Of a stretch of 64,000 bases of DNA, positions 34,200-46,399 are shown piece by piece; position 1 is the stretch's first letter, and each line of letters starts with the position of its first letter. The notes beneath the pieces were generated by a model. That model had not been told where the DNA came from. It did no database searches and was given only the letters and a program-made list of their open reading frames with translations. The DNA is from Phyto melanocephala. Its lineage: Eukaryota > Arthropoda > Insecta > Diptera > Rhinophoridae. The stretch is from the NCBI GenBank assembly GCA_941918925.1, contig OW799233.1:169984235-170048234 (forward strand), in the 5' to 3' direction. The translations under genes and the position numbers were made by a program.

Positions 34200-34752
34200 A
34201 GGGTCTCCGTAATACTGCCACCTTTAAAATAAGGCATCGTAATATCAGCTGTTTCTTTCTCAATGGCCGTCACCAGTCGTGATTCAGCTCTGGTTGGGTC
34301 AATAGCTCGCGCGTTTTTGCCATTATCTTTTATCGAGAGTTTTGCGTCTCACTTTCGCGTGGTTATCTTCGTGGCGTCGTGTAACTGTGCTTTGGATACA
34401 GTTTCCAGACTACTTTACAGTTAACCGCGTGCTTTCATTTTAATTGAAGGAGTACCAAATAAACCCAATTTACATGTGACTGGAGGAGTTCCATAAAACT
34501 CAGCAATAATTATTGTTCGAGTATCTCCGACTTCCTATACAATGATATAGGTCGACCTGCAGTACTTGAACCAACGTGTTGTAACTGGAGGAGAACCATA
34601 TAACTCAATTTTATTTATTGTTTCAATGTCTCTGACTTCCTATGCAGAGCTATAGGTCGTTCCGCAGAGAAGGAACCAAGTGAATACCCTGGCTTTTTGG
34701 TCATGTACCTCTGCCTATAAATTTTAAAAACCAAAAAAAAAAAAAAAAAATG
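34200..34752 (+). mobile_element. Possible retroposed element with two tandem 105-bp units and an A-tract
   Basis: A sharply less AT-rich block of about 550 bp. Units at about 34476 and 34580 both read (G)TGACTGGAGGAG / GTAACTGGAGGAG, then CCATA(A/T)AACTCA, TCTC(C/T)GACTTCCTAT and ATAGGTCG. It ends in 17-18 As (34733-34750). Repeated monomers near a 5' end followed by an A-tail suggest a non-LTR element with an internal deletion, or a composite retroposon. No coding remnant; target duplications not found. Confidence 0.4.
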
Positions 34753-35219
34753 GCCTTCACCTAACGTTGAATTCTATTTTCTACAGATTTGTCCGTAACA
34801 GAACAGAACGAAAAAGGAACAACAAACCACACATACAGATTTTCAATTGAACAGAAACAAAACAGCTGATTCGTAACAGCACAGAACGTACAAACCAATT
34901 CTGGCTTTGGTTGTATCAATTCGCCGTTGCATTTACCGGTATGACTATGTCTTGACCTGTATGAATATGCCGTGAGTGCTTACTCAAATTCGCTTTAAAT
35001 TCTTTCAAAAAAAAGTAAATCAAAAAATACTTTTCCACTTTTATTATATGACTTTGTCTTGGCATACAAACTTATCAAAACCGTTGATTTGTTGTGAATT
35101 CGCCTTGCTTATACAGATGAAAAATTTAAGTTTAAAATACAAAAATACGTTTTCATGTCATAAACTTAATTAATTAATTAAGATTAAGATTAATTAAGAT
35201 AATTTAATGATTTTTATAT

Positions 35220-35700
35220 TATTTCGGCCATGTGGTCCTGAAGCTCTTCGCAAAACATTCAAGTATTTAATAGATTCAGATTTATCTTTATTAACCTGGG
35301 ATACTTTACATATCCCCAGATTAAATAATGTTCTAGCGACAAGATGGCCATTTAACCGGTTAATTTATTAAAATTATTCGCTCATCAAAAGCTTCTCTTA
35401 GTAAATTTAATGTGTCGAGCGCTGTGTGATATAATGCACTATGCTACGGAAACCACATGTCTGCAATATTAAAGCCTTCCACTTGATTCACGAGCAGGTA
35501 AATATACAGCTGTTCATTGACAAAATCGTTCGGACCATCGTTATTTTTGAAGACAAATCGTCCAATGATTCCTTTTACATATAAAGCGTAGTAAACGTTA
35601 CGTTTTTCTGTTTAAAATAGTGGTGCGAAAATGGCTTGATATTTATTATCGCTTACAGCGCGGCAATTCTGTTTATTGACATCGCCTTGTTACCAAAAGT
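35220..35700 (-). pseudogene. Mariner transposase remnant, catalytic region
   Basis: On the minus strand: NRQNCRA near 35675, a degenerate VTVWCALW counterpart, KGIIGRFVFKNNDGPN near 35560, a VNGxxY counterpart, VEGFNIADMWFP (where the family has WFQQDG) near 35470, HTALDTLNLLREAFDERII near 35430-35380, and a degraded CDLTPLDYFLWG-like segment near 35320. The order is that of mariner around both C-terminal catalytic positions. Many stops and substitutions, so it is an old copy. Confidence 0.72.
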
Positions 35701-37370
35701 ATGCTCTATACGATGCCCGATTTATATGTCGAGTTAAACCATGATTTTTAGAACAAGTATGAAGAATTATTAAACGCTTTTCTGGCTGCGAGTTTTTCAA
35801 ATTAAATTAACTTCAAAACAACCGAGAACTGCTGTCACAGAAAACAGTGCTGCAATATAAAATCCTCTACTTAAAAAAACACTATTTACCTGTATGAATG
35901 CACCTTGTTTTGATATTTATATTCTTTTTGTTGTTTGTGTTTGTCAAAAATACTTAATATACTTGAACAAGTTTTACCTAAATGCTTAGCTTCCCTGCTG
36001 TACACATTTTTTAGACATACCCAGTAACAATATTCATATTAATAGAATAAATATTTAGTATTTAGGTTGTGCAGAATTTAATTTACCCTTTACTAGGAAA
36101 TCCTTTACCATTTATAAGGATGCCAGAGAAAGCTTGTCAGTTTGCCTATCGAACACGTGAATGGAAATCGTTGAATCGTCTCTTTTACTGGGTTAAAAAT
36201 TAAATTACAAACAAAGTGACCAGCAAAGTATATATACTCTAGTAACTCCTAGCGAAGGATATTTATAAAAAAAAAAACCACAAACGACAAGACAATCTGA
36301 TCAAACAAACTTATTTCTGCAGAAATATATTTGCTGCAAGTATGTAAAGAAAAAATACAAACTGTGTGTGTTAAATTGAAACAAAACAAGATTGAAATTG
36401 TTATTTCGGGGATTTTTTGTTAGTTCATTTCTTCATTCATTCGTTCACATTTTTCGTTTTACTGCAATTCCACTGCTGAAAATTCCATTAAACTTGGCAC
36501 AAATAACCGAAGGCACTAACAGTCGTAGTCGCTTTTATAATTGAGTTAGAAAAAAAAACACAAAACAAAAGTTTTTCTTACATTAACTACAAGATTAAAT
36601 ACGAGTAAGAGAAATAACACAAACATATTTAAAAGTTTGAAAAAAAAAAATAAGAACTAAGAGGATGGTTGATGGTCCCAGCTCACAATATTTTACTTAC
36701 TTACTTTACGTTTTTTTTTGAAAAACACACAAAAAAAGACGATGGAAATAGTGTTGTTAAAGGTATGCAAATTACTTGTACTTAATGTTTAAATAAAACA
36801 CATTGAAAAGGAATGGTTCTGTCAAATAAATAAGAGTATTTGAAGTAAGCAAAAAGATTTATTATTTATTAGGTAAATTGCTAAGTAATAATTTATTTTT
36901 ATCATACTAGTGCAAATAATGTGTAAATGAAGTCAATTTTGAAAACTAGCCAAGTTATGGCAAGTTACAAAACAAACTTTTTGTTTATGGCTGCTTTTAA
37001 GTAAAATATGATTGGAAAGTTACGGTTTAAGAAGCATTAAACATTTTTCTTTGTGGGGTAACTTTAGGAAATTTTTTGTAACTCGAAAATTTATAAAAAA
37101 TTGCCTAGAAAATAGAGAAAGCTTGTCAAGATTATTTAAAACCAGTAAAAACATGTTTTAAATCATCTCTTAATAACAGTGCTATATTTGGATGTGCTAA
37201 ATTCTTTATACTCACTACTACTTTTATGTTTATTTTGTTTTAGTGACTTTTTTGGTCGTGTTATTTTCAAGTTATTTTAATGATAATAGTTTCTAATAAT
37301 TCTGTTTACTATTAAGAGTCCATGCCGATTCTAATAATACTCTTCACCATCATATACATATGTATAATTC
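35701..37370. other. AT-rich stretch, no gene seen
   Basis: No recognised coding motif, RNA gene or repeat boundary. Includes several A-runs, for example near 36265 and 36545. Confidence 0.4.
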
Positions 37371-37770
37371 CACATCGTAGCTTAACCTATATTTCATGTT
37401 ATACGCCATTTTTCTTTATTATTTCCAACGCCATCTTCGATTTTGAATTTTTATGTTGTTAACTGTATTCTACTAGTCAAGCCCTTTCATTTGATACCCA
37501 TATTGATGGGGTTAACAAAATTTGTTCCGCCATTTTGTTATAGACGCCATCTTGAATTTAAATTTTTTTAATAATTTACTGTATTCTAATGGTCAAACCG
37601 ATATTGTGGGGGTTAAAGAAGTTACATTTTAAAATACCAGATTTGGCTCATATATAAATATATTGTCCCCCATTTTGTAGTCCCGGCTATCATGAATTTT
37701 AATTTTTTTTATAGTTTCTTATATTGCGCTGGTCCTTTCAGATGATACCAATATTGACTCTTTCGGTTGT
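37371..37770. repeat. CGCCATCTT / CCGCCATTTTGT dispersed repeat
   Basis: CGCCATCTTCGATTTTGAATTT, CGCCATCTTGAATTTAAATT and CTATCATGAATTTTAATTTTT begin three diverged units of about 130 bp, each with AAGCCCTTTCATTTGATACC-like or TGGTCCTTTCAG-like text and ATATTG(A/T)(T/G)GGGG. It is reverse-complementary in wording to 16450-16760. Confidence 0.5.
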
Positions 37771-37974
37771 CTAGAAGCTGTAAAAATTGGTTTTCGCTTG
37801 TAAATTTTTGGAATATATATATATTTCAAAAAAATTTTTGCCTATAACTTTACCGATCAGAGCCCGCCTTCACGAATATCTCTAGAGGCATATTATATCT
37901 ACAAATAGTGACAAAGGTACATAGCTATAAATTATTCTATGGCTAAAAAATTTTAATTTAGGTGGTTACAATAT

Positions 37975-38275
37975 GGGAAAAGACAGAGGTAGTCGCGTTT
38001 ATTCTCAGAAAGTTATGGAGCGATTTTGCTGAATTTTAAAAGCAGTTTATTTTCGGATGTTTCCAAATGACTGATACCATACGCAGGTCTAAGAAACATG
38101 TGGTTGCTTCTTAAAGCTAATTTCAACCAACATACGGACAGACGGACACGGCGTAATCGACTCCTCTTTTCATAAGCTTTAAGAAAATATATACTTTATG
38201 GGATCGGAAATGAAAATTGTAGAAATTAAAAACGGAATGACAAAGCTATATATACCCTTGTGCACTACAGGTGTG
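37975..38275 (-). repeat. Partial copy of the TATACCCTTGTGCACCA fly repeat
   Basis: Matches the right two-fifths of copy C (18590-18930): CTCAGAAAGTTATGG, GCGATTTTGCTGAATTT, GACGGACAGACGG-like text, TACTTTATGG, CGGAAATGAAAATTGTAG and ATATATACCCTTGTGCACTA. The AT-rich core and the palindromic end are absent. Confidence 0.7.
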
Positions 38276-38301
38276 GATATATTCCGTAAGTTGTCTTCTA
38301 T

Positions 38302-38995
38302 CTAATGTTAGATCGCCTATATTTATACAAATGTGCACATCATACATGGGCGTAGTCGTGGTTTAGTTTTTTTTTTTTGGGGGGTTGGAAGCTTATACGT
38401 TTTTAGTAGTAAATGTCAGCAAATTTCTCTACCTTTCTGTCTATCTGTCAGCCCGTCTTTCTTTCTGTTAGTCCGTCTGTTTGCCCACGACATATATTAT
38501 AAACACACGCATTTGTAAGACTTAAAAAAATAAATACATGCTAGTGTAAGACGATCACTAAAACAAACAAACAAATGAACAAAATATACCTTAACAACAA
38601 GGAATTATAGTAATCAATTTATTCATCTATCTACCCTTCTGTCTATCTGTCAGTCCGTCTGTCTTTTTGTCAGCCCGTCTGTCTTTTTGTCAGCCCGTCT
38701 GTCCTTTTTCAGTCCGTTTGTTTGTTTACGTTATATATTTTAAACACATACTTCATTACTAAATTTTCACGCGCGTATACATGAGGAGGAAAAAAGAAAT
38801 ATTTCTCCCCCACCCCAAAAAAATAAAACCATTTATATTATATGTGTTTATTTTGGTAAGTAGCTCTTTTGCTGACATTTACTACTAAAACGTATAAGCT
38901 TCCAACCCCCTCCCCCCAAAAAAAAAAAAACTAAACCACGACTACGCCCATGTATGATGTGCACATTTGTATAAATATAGGCGATCTAACATTAG
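38302..38995. mobile_element. Foldback element with about 125-bp terminal inverted repeats
   Basis: The left arm from CTAATGTTAGATCGCC, through GCACATCATACATGGGCGTA and a T/G run to TTTAGTAGTAAATGTCAGCA, is repeated in reverse complement at about 38872-38995. The centre holds imperfect GTCAGCCCGTCTGTC tandem units (about 38440-38720). No transposase remnant. Arms differ mainly in the length of the T and G runs. Confidence 0.88.
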
Positions 38996-39200
38996 GGTAT
39001 TCACGATTAGTATAAACATATCTCATTTTAATACTACCACATTATTCTTACACAATTTTTGTGAACTCCCCTACTGGCATGCACATTATTTTGTATGAAA
39101 AACTTGATCCAGGTCCGCCACAAACACACTACTTTTAATTCCCGATTAACAAGTAGTTATATTTTAATCAACAAGATTAACAAAGAATAATCTAAAAATA

Positions 39201-39365
39201 ATTTCGACTTTTATTTCGTCTTCTATAATTTTGATTCTCTTATAAGGAACCAAATAAAATTCCCCATCATATTTTTATTCCATTGTCCCTAATAACGTGG
39301 CTACATGGTCTTAAGTTGTTGATGAAGTCGTTCACCATGCTCGTCGCTTACGGATAATAACCGAT
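39201..39365 (-). pseudogene. Fragment of an uncharacterised repeated arthropod protein (SDEHGERLHQ motif)
   Basis: On the minus strand the translation has SVSDEHGERLHQQLKTM, a stop, PRY, a stop, GQWNKNMMGNFIWFLIRES. From memory, the pattern SDEHGERxHQDxxxMExRYxGxW occurs in many uncharacterised arthropod proteins that appear as multicopy, probably mobile-element-derived genes. No catalytic role is known to me. Two stops within 50 codons mark it as dead. Confidence 0.5.
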
Positions 39366-39592
39366 CTTGAAAAAAATCAGTTCATTTACAAAACAAAATT
39401 TGAAATGTAATACACCACTTTTTATTGTTACATATTATTATTTTTTCTAATAAAAAGTTTTTAAAATTTTAGACAATGTAAAAACTATCTTATTCAATGC
39501 TAATTTATATAACATTTTTTTATTAAACAATTTTTTATAATTTCAATACAGCCAAAACCAATTTTTAATAACAATTCAAGAACAACTTTGAT

Positions 39593-39850
39593 GTACAGGG
39601 TGTCCCAAAATTAACACAAGATTTCAATTTGTCGTCATTTGCGCAGTAAGTGTTGAAAACCCTTAAAGAAAAACAGTTCGACAGCAGTTCAAATCAGCTG
39701 TCGAACATATAAAACAAAAAAGTTAAGAAATAGAAAGGGTTTTTTATCTATGGACTTTGACAGTTGAAGTTTAAAATAAGCAAAGAAAAATTAATTTAGC
39801 TGACAAATCCAGACTATCAGCTAAAATAATTTGCCTTTTAAGACGGCATA
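39593..39850. repeat. Possible mariner-like terminus (CAGGGTGTCCCAAAATTA)
   Basis: GTACAGGGTGTCCCAAAATTA resembles terminal repeats of Tc1/mariner elements, including the TA before CAGGGT. No matching opposite end and no transposase remnant were found nearby, so it may be a solo end. An inverted GTTCGACAGCAG...CAGCTGTCGAAC lies at 39677-39706. Confidence 0.3.
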
Positions 39851-41989
39851 CAAATATAATGTTTTTATATGATTTCTTTATATACTATGTATTTAAAATT
39901 TAATTCAACATTAAGTCAACTACTTTAATTACCCATACACACAAACGATTCCTTTTATAAGAGTCTACAATTAAAAAAACATATAAAAGCACAAGAAAAA
40001 AAGTAAATAAAAAGGATTATTTGCCATTGTCTTGACAAGAGCATTTAACCTCAAGTGTCATCTTGCATTAATCAAGATTTAATGTAATTTAAGGTCATTT
40101 GCTGAACAGGCCAAATGCTGCATAAGATGTCGACTCAAGTTTCCCGTAGCCTCTTTCCAATGCGCCGACTGTTAAGGCAACATCATACTTTATAGTTTTA
40201 ATGATAAAAATTACAAAAGATAAAGAAAAAAATAGAAATAATAAATGTTTCTCTTTAAAGAACATTATACTTGTAATAGTGCTTTTTCATATTATTTATG
40301 TGGCGTGTGTATGTTTTATGGCATGGTGGTTTTTAATTAAAAACCAGCGACAAGAAAAAATTTATAAGTGTTTGTTTGTAAATTTTTAAATTTATGAGCA
40401 ATTAAAGATGAGCTACTAGAAAGAATAAATTTTTACAAATATTTGCTCAATTTACTACGTGGCGTATTATTATAGTTTTTAAACATTTTAAAAAATTTTC
40501 AAAAGTAATCCATACTTTTACTTATTTTAAACTTTTTGAGAAGTTGTGACATTATGACAATATGACACTTCGTGCGAATACACCAATAATTTATTCTTAT
40601 AAGTATTTCTGGCGGCCTCTCATAGCTTATAGTTTGTGACAAGAAGCGGATTATTTTTGTGAACCTCCAAAGTTTTGCTTAAAAGATTAATTAATTTTTT
40701 AAAAGTTTCAAGAAAGAAATACAATAATATTTTTTAAAGTATCATACATACTTGTTGCCCATAGTGTTAATGCGTGTTAAAAGAATTGCTTTTATAATTA
40801 AAAAAACTTGAAAGCTTGGTTTTCCGATGTTTTGCCAATAGTTCTAACATACAAATCTATATATGAAAAACTCAGATGGGACTTTAGTTGGCTTATTAGT
40901 GGTAGTGACTATGTAAGCTACTAAATAATATCCTGAAAAAAAAAAATCCAACATTAGCATGCCATATTTATGACAACCGGTGCATTAGCTACTACAATGT
41001 GGTCGATTCCACCGAAACTACCGGCTACGTGCCACATAGTGAATGCCGTAATAGATATTATAGATGGACATGGTATGGTCATGTCTCCGATGTCAGCCAA
41101 AAAATGTGCGTCGGAATTATTAAAATATTAAATATTTTCAAATAGGAATATCTTTGAAATGAAACACAGCTCATAATGATGTAAAGGGATGTTTTGCTTA
41201 ACTAATAAAATAATTTTATTAATATCTCACGTATACTCGTGTTGTTTTATTCCAATTTAATATGAGCCTGCATTAATTTGAAAATCCTTTATTACCAGGC
41301 ATGTCTTAACTCGACATACGAACAATTGGAAGGGAAACATAAAGTTTGATTGCATATTACGGGTGGGAAAGAGAGCATTATTTTGGTGTTCGGTACTCGA
41401 CGACATGTTTTTGTTAGAAAAAAAGGAGACAAAAAACGGAGACAAATAATGTTTTTGCACTACGTACGTGACATTAAAATAACATCCAAGGAAAATAAAA
41501 AAAAAAAAAATACCGCAAATTGGACTCTATATTTTTTTTTCTTATGGATCTTGTTAATTGTTGTTGTTACCTTAATTTTAAAGCATATTTACAATTACAA
41601 TTTATTTTTACAATTTAGTCGCTAAAAAAAATAGTTGCTTGCAATTCTTTAAAATAAGTCAAATAGATAATCAGATTAAAGTCTTATTATTGCTCTTAAA
41701 ATAATTTAATAAGCTCTTCATACCTGCGCATATTTAAATTTGAGTGTTTTTTTCTATCAATAAACTTATATTGAAAAACTTTCAAGAGTTTTTATTTTTA
41801 CAGTCGTGGTTGACATATTCATGGAAATTCCCATATGCAATTAAGAAGGCGTTGAAAGCGTGTAAATACCACTATAAGTTTTACGATTGCAAAGCTGTTC
41901 GTTTTATAATTTTAAGTTAATTAAGCTTCATTATAATTGCGTGAGATTGTGTGCGAATTTCTTTTTATAATATCAAAAAACCAAAACTA
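39851..41989. other. AT-rich stretch, no gene seen
   Basis: Frames at 40201-40389 and 41350-41625 are Lys, Ile and Phe-rich with one hydrophobic segment each, but show no family motif, codon bias or exon signals. Confidence 0.4.
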
Positions 41990-43850
41990 ACAAGTAAGAA
42001 CACTATATTCGGCTGTGCCGAATCTTTTATACCCACCACCAATTTTGTGTACATTTAAAGCACAATATTTATTATTTTGTTAATCGCTATGAAATAATCT
42101 CTTTATAATAAAATATGTATCACTTTCTTTGCAGAGGGTGGTTAAATTTTAAGGGCCCATGTTGAAGGTGAACTACACCTAGTCTTAAAATTTGTTTTCA
42201 GCATTTCACTTGACATTTCTCAATCTCAAACTTACTCAATTTGATCCGTGGAAAGATACGCAAATGAGCAAATGAGGTTTTTTATAAAAATGGGCGTTCA
42301 AATCAAAATGCATTTTGTGCACTTCGTAATTCTTTTGATAAACATAATCGTTCAAATTCGTCCACAATCGGGAGAATTGTAAAAAATATTTTAATTTCTG
42401 CCAAACAGGTCTGTATAAAATGTTAGAAAATCTGTGAATGCCTTCTTAGTTCGTTGAATGGGAACCGCTGCTGGTTTTTACGATAGTGTGGCAAAAGAGC
42501 AGTCAACCTCAACTCATCATCATGCCCAACAATTGAGCATCAACATTGTCATTGAAAATTTGGACCATCAGACAGAGGAGTGGTGCCAAGGATGGGGGGA
42601 GGCGATTTGGCCGATATTTTGTTAAATACATAATTGAACCATATAAATATTATAATTACAAAAAGAAATAATAATAATTTCCTAAATAATTTGTGTTTTA
42701 TTTAAATACAACATCGGTCCTTAAAATTTAACCACCCTTTATAACTTCGATATGCTACTAAAATGCTTTTGTAAATGTAGTCTTTCAATGAAAGTGGGCG
42801 TTAAAGTAGGCGTATCAATAAAGTTTCTGCTAATAAATACAACTTAGATATTTCAATATAGTCCTTTATTTTCCCAAAAACTTTGTCAATAGAGAAATTA
42901 CATGAATTTAAGATAAACCGTTATATGGGAGGTAGGCGTTAAAGTGGGCGTGTCACCTAAACTTTTTGGCACAACAATTACATTGATTAGAAGGAGCAAA
43001 TTTGATCATCATACCTCTAATTTTGGCGGTTTTATGAGCTTTTAAATTTCATTAACGGTAGATAACGTGAAAAGTGGGCGTTATAGTAGGCGTGTCAAAG
43101 TGTTTTTTGGGAATGAGTACAACTTAGGTGTTTCAATATAGCCCTTTATTATTCAAAAATCTTTATTTATAGAGAAATTATATGAATTTTAGGTAAAACG
43201 TTATATGGGAGGTGGGCGTAAAAGTGGGCGTGGCACATTGATTTTCCGTCACAAAAAAGCGTCTCACCAAAAAGCAAAGTGTGCAAAATTTCAGAGTCGT
43301 ACATTCAATTTTGTTGCTTTTATGACGTTTTTGTTTTTAAATATACCGAAAAATACACTGTGCGGTATAAATTTTCGTACATTTTGTTCTATAACTCCTT
43401 TCCTAATGCACAGATTTAAGCAATTTTCGGGGGAAAATATTGTTTTTACTCAATAAATATATATTCAGAGTTTCATGACTCTACGTTTATGCGTCTGGAC
43501 ACAATTCCATTTTATTCGATGTGCGAAGGACACGGTTTTTTCGACCTACTCTTGCTTTTCGAGCTATAACTCTCTTCCTAATATTCCGATATAGCCCAAT
43601 TTTCAATACCAAACAAACCTTGTCTATAAGAAAGATTCTGGCAAAATTTGAGCCCCCTAGCTTTTTCTGTGCGACCTCTATCGTGCTTTCAACAGACGGA
43701 CAGACGGATGGACATAGCTAGATCGTCATCAAATCAAACCCTGATTCAGAATATATATACTTTATGGGGTCTAAAATGGATATTTCGATGTGTTACAAAC
43801 GGAATGATAAAATGAATATACCCCCACCATTTTTTTGGTGGTGGGTATAA
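41990..43850 (+). mobile_element. Fly GC-box repeat, near-complete copy, interrupted by a mariner derivative
   Basis: Left end: AACAAGTAAGAACACTATAT, the TTCGGCTGTGCCGAA palindrome and ATACCCACCACCAA. The body after 42738 has diverged units of 140-300 bp with GTGGGCGTTAAAGTAGGCGT or GTGGGCGTAAAAGTGGGCGT, CAACTTAG(A/G)TATTTCAATATAG and AGAGAAATTA(C/T)ATGAATTT. The right part has ATCGTGCTTTCAACAGACGG, TACTTTATGGGGTCT and a terminal CCCCCACCATTTTTTTGG...TGGGTATAA. The ends TATTCGGC...CCGAAT and TATACCC resemble the smaller repeats at 18150, 48112 and 58158. No coding capacity. The element at 42135-42738 is inserted. Confidence 0.65.
42135..42738 (+). mobile_element. Internally deleted mariner-like element with 23-bp terminal repeats, 604 bp
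   Basis: Ends AGGGTGGTTAAATTTTAAGG...CCTTAAAATTTAACCACCCT are inverted repeats with one mismatch in 23. Near the 3' end the frame GGDLADILLNT followed by a stop matches the usual C-terminus of many mariner transposases (GGHLxDIIFHT). The DNA-binding and catalytic blocks are gone. It splits the GC-box repeat at 41990. Flanks do not show the expected TA duplication, so the exact ends could be off by a base or two. Confidence 0.75.
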
Positions 43851-43854
43851 AAAT

Positions 43855-44335
43855 GGTGAAAAAAATAAATTGCCTATCGGCGTTCGAAAAATAGTTATTA
43901 AATTTTTAAATGAAGGAAATTTTACAGCAAAAGGAGGAGAAATTTTTGGATTATTAAAATGTAGAATACAGATTATTTTAATAATTGAATACTTCAAGTG
44001 ATGCTGAAGCTACGAAAGTTTGCCCCAGGATGCTCTTTAAAATTTGATGAACGGTTAGGACATAAAATTATAAAAGAAGTCACAGAAAATCCAATATAAA
44101 GTGGTGTAGAGCTGAAAAAAAACATATAGAAAGACAAAGGCTTTGATGTCCATGCTGATAAGATATAACGCTGCTTTAAAAAAAAAATTGGGCTTCAGTC
44201 GTGCTTACCCAAGAAAAAGCCATATCTCGTCCTTGTCTATAAAAATAAACGTTTAGACGTTTTGCGGCTGAGTGCAACGAACTCCACTTATATGATTATA
44301 AATATTGGAAAAGGTATTTTTCATTGGTGAATTGT
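43855..44335 (+). pseudogene. Tc1-like transposase remnant
   Basis: Across shifted frames: an N-terminal INCLSAFEK...IIKFLNEGNFTAKE part, then ERLGHKIIKEVTENP, SGVELKKNI, DVHADKI-RRCFKKK-LGLQS and PKKKPYL, and a final DYKYWKRYFSL. This follows the helix-turn-helix and linker of Tc1 transposases (RxIxREVxxNPxxSAxELxxxL, VSxxTVRRxLxxxGLxxRxPRKKPxL) up to just before the first catalytic Asp. The catalytic domain is missing. It lies between two GC-box arrays. Confidence 0.72.
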
Positions 44336-44394
44336 AGGAGTAAATATAAATATAATATATAAATATATCACCTTCTTATTTTTATCACACTTTT

Positions 44395-45260
44395 TGAGAA
44401 GTGGGCGCTAAAAAAGCGTGTTAAAGTAATTTCTGCTAATTAGTTCAGCTTAAAAGTTGCAGTATATAGTCTACTATTTTTCCAATATCTTTGTCCATAG
44501 AGAAATTATATGAATCTCAGAGAAAGCGTTATATGGAAGGTGGGCATTTTAGTGGCTGTGTCACCTTCATTTTCCGTTATAATAACGTAACCTATATATT
44601 ATTTTTTTATGACATCTTAAATTTGATTAGTAGTAGATTGTGCCATACGCGAGTGGTAGGTGTTAAAGTAGGTTTGTCAAAGTAATTTCTGCTAATGAAA
44701 TCCACTTAGATATTGCAATATAGAGTCCCTTATTCATCCAAAATCTTTGTACATAGAGAAATTATGTGGATATAATTATTATGCCATATGCATGTTCTAG
44801 GTGTTAAAGTAGACGTGTAAAAGTAATTAATGATAATTTGTGATATTTGAAAATTGTATAAGGAAAACAAATTCTTTATACTCAAGTAATATACCTGTGA
44901 AATTTTAGTACTCTACGTGATTGCGTTTAGGCGCAGTTGTATTTTATTTGGTGTCAGAAGGATATATTTTATGACCTATTTTTGCACTTCAAGCTATAAG
45001 TCTCTTTCTACTAAATCGATTTAGCCCATTTTCAACCGTAAACATTTGCAATGTATAAGAAATATTTTGGCAAAATTTTATTTCCCTAGCTTTTTATTTC
45101 AAGCTTTATTGTGCTTTCAATGGCGGAAGGACAGATGTACATAAGGATGGGCGTATTTATATCGCCCTTAGATGAAACCAAAACTTAGGAAATTTATAAC
45201 TTGTGAGGTCTAAAATGAAAATAATCGATAACGATCTTAAGCATAATTTAGCACAATTTT
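44395..45260 (+). repeat. Fly GC-box repeat, second 5'-truncated copy
   Basis: Units with AAGTGGGCGCTAAAAAAGCGTG, GGAAGGTGGGCATTTTAGTGGC and GTGTTAAAGTAGACGTGTAA, and the same AGAGAAATTATATGAAT phrases as in 42780-43240, then ATTGTGCTTTCAATGGC(G) and GAGGTCTAAAATGAAAAT. It lacks the palindromic left end. More diverged than the copy before it. Confidence 0.5.
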
Positions 45261-45495
45261 TTTAAGGAGAAATATTTCCCCAAAAATAAAAAAAACAAAA
45301 AAACATGATTCTTCGATGCCTAAATACGTAAGGAAGTTTTCGAATTGAAAGGATGACACGCAAGCCATTTAACATTAAGAAGGTCAATCAAATATCGTAT
45401 GTAGACCGATGTATTTTTCTTTCAAACTAATTTTTATTAGCGGTAAATATAACCAAAAATAATTAAAAATTATTAATTAAAAAGATAATTTTTCT

Positions 45496-45620
45496 GATAA
45501 AATTTGGCGTTGATGTATATTTCCCACAGGGCATACTTTTCAGTTTTTAGAAAAAATTTCTGCTAAAATTTGGATTTGATGTATATTTCCCACAGGGCAT
45601 ACTTTTCAGTTTTTTAGGAA
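45496..45620. repeat. Tandem duplication of about 63 bp
   Basis: The phrases AAAATTTGG, TTGATGTATATTTCCCACAG and GGCATACTTTTCAGTTTTT occur twice head to tail, differing at a few positions. Confidence 0.85.
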
Positions 45621-46399
45621 AATCCTCCATTGAAACTATAAAAACGGAACAAAAAAGCAGCCAAACAACAACATTTACGCAAGCATAATGTTTGTTTTTC
45701 AGTGAGTTACAAATAGAAAAGAATAAAACACAGTGAAAGTACAATTATGAAAAGATGTAGGGTCTGCCGTCATTTGCATAAAACCTTTTAATCACAAATT
45801 GAAGTTGTCAAAATTTACTAAAAGCACATGAATTTTAAATTGCATTCGTTCTTTTTGCTAAATTCACTCTCAGGTGATAATTGAAACTGAAATTATGGAA
45901 ATATATTTTAAGTAAGATAATGGATGACTTTATACTTTTGAACTGGGCACATACTTATAAAAAAATATTTATAAAAGCATTTTAGTAATTTGTTTAGAAA
46001 TTTGTGTGTTTAATCTTTATTGAAAACATGAATTAATTTACAAATCAAATAAGGCTGAGATTTCAGAGCATGGTACTTTGTAACTTTTATTATAATTCAT
46101 TACATTTGAAAAATTTTAATCATTAAAAAGCTGAACCTTTTACAGCCATCCTTATTCAGCAATAATCATGCATATTTATGAATAATTAGTTAAATTAGCT
46201 TTTAAAAAGCATCGTTTCGAAACAAAGGAAAAATCATGTAAAATAAAAAAATTTGTAACAACACAAATTGAAAGCTTTGCAGTGATGTCAAAAATATTCA
46301 TTTTTTTCTAACAAATAACGCTATAAAAAACGCTAGCAACTTATAGAAATGCTGACTAAAAGCTATTTAAATTTGTGTTTGCCTTTTTTTGAACAACGT

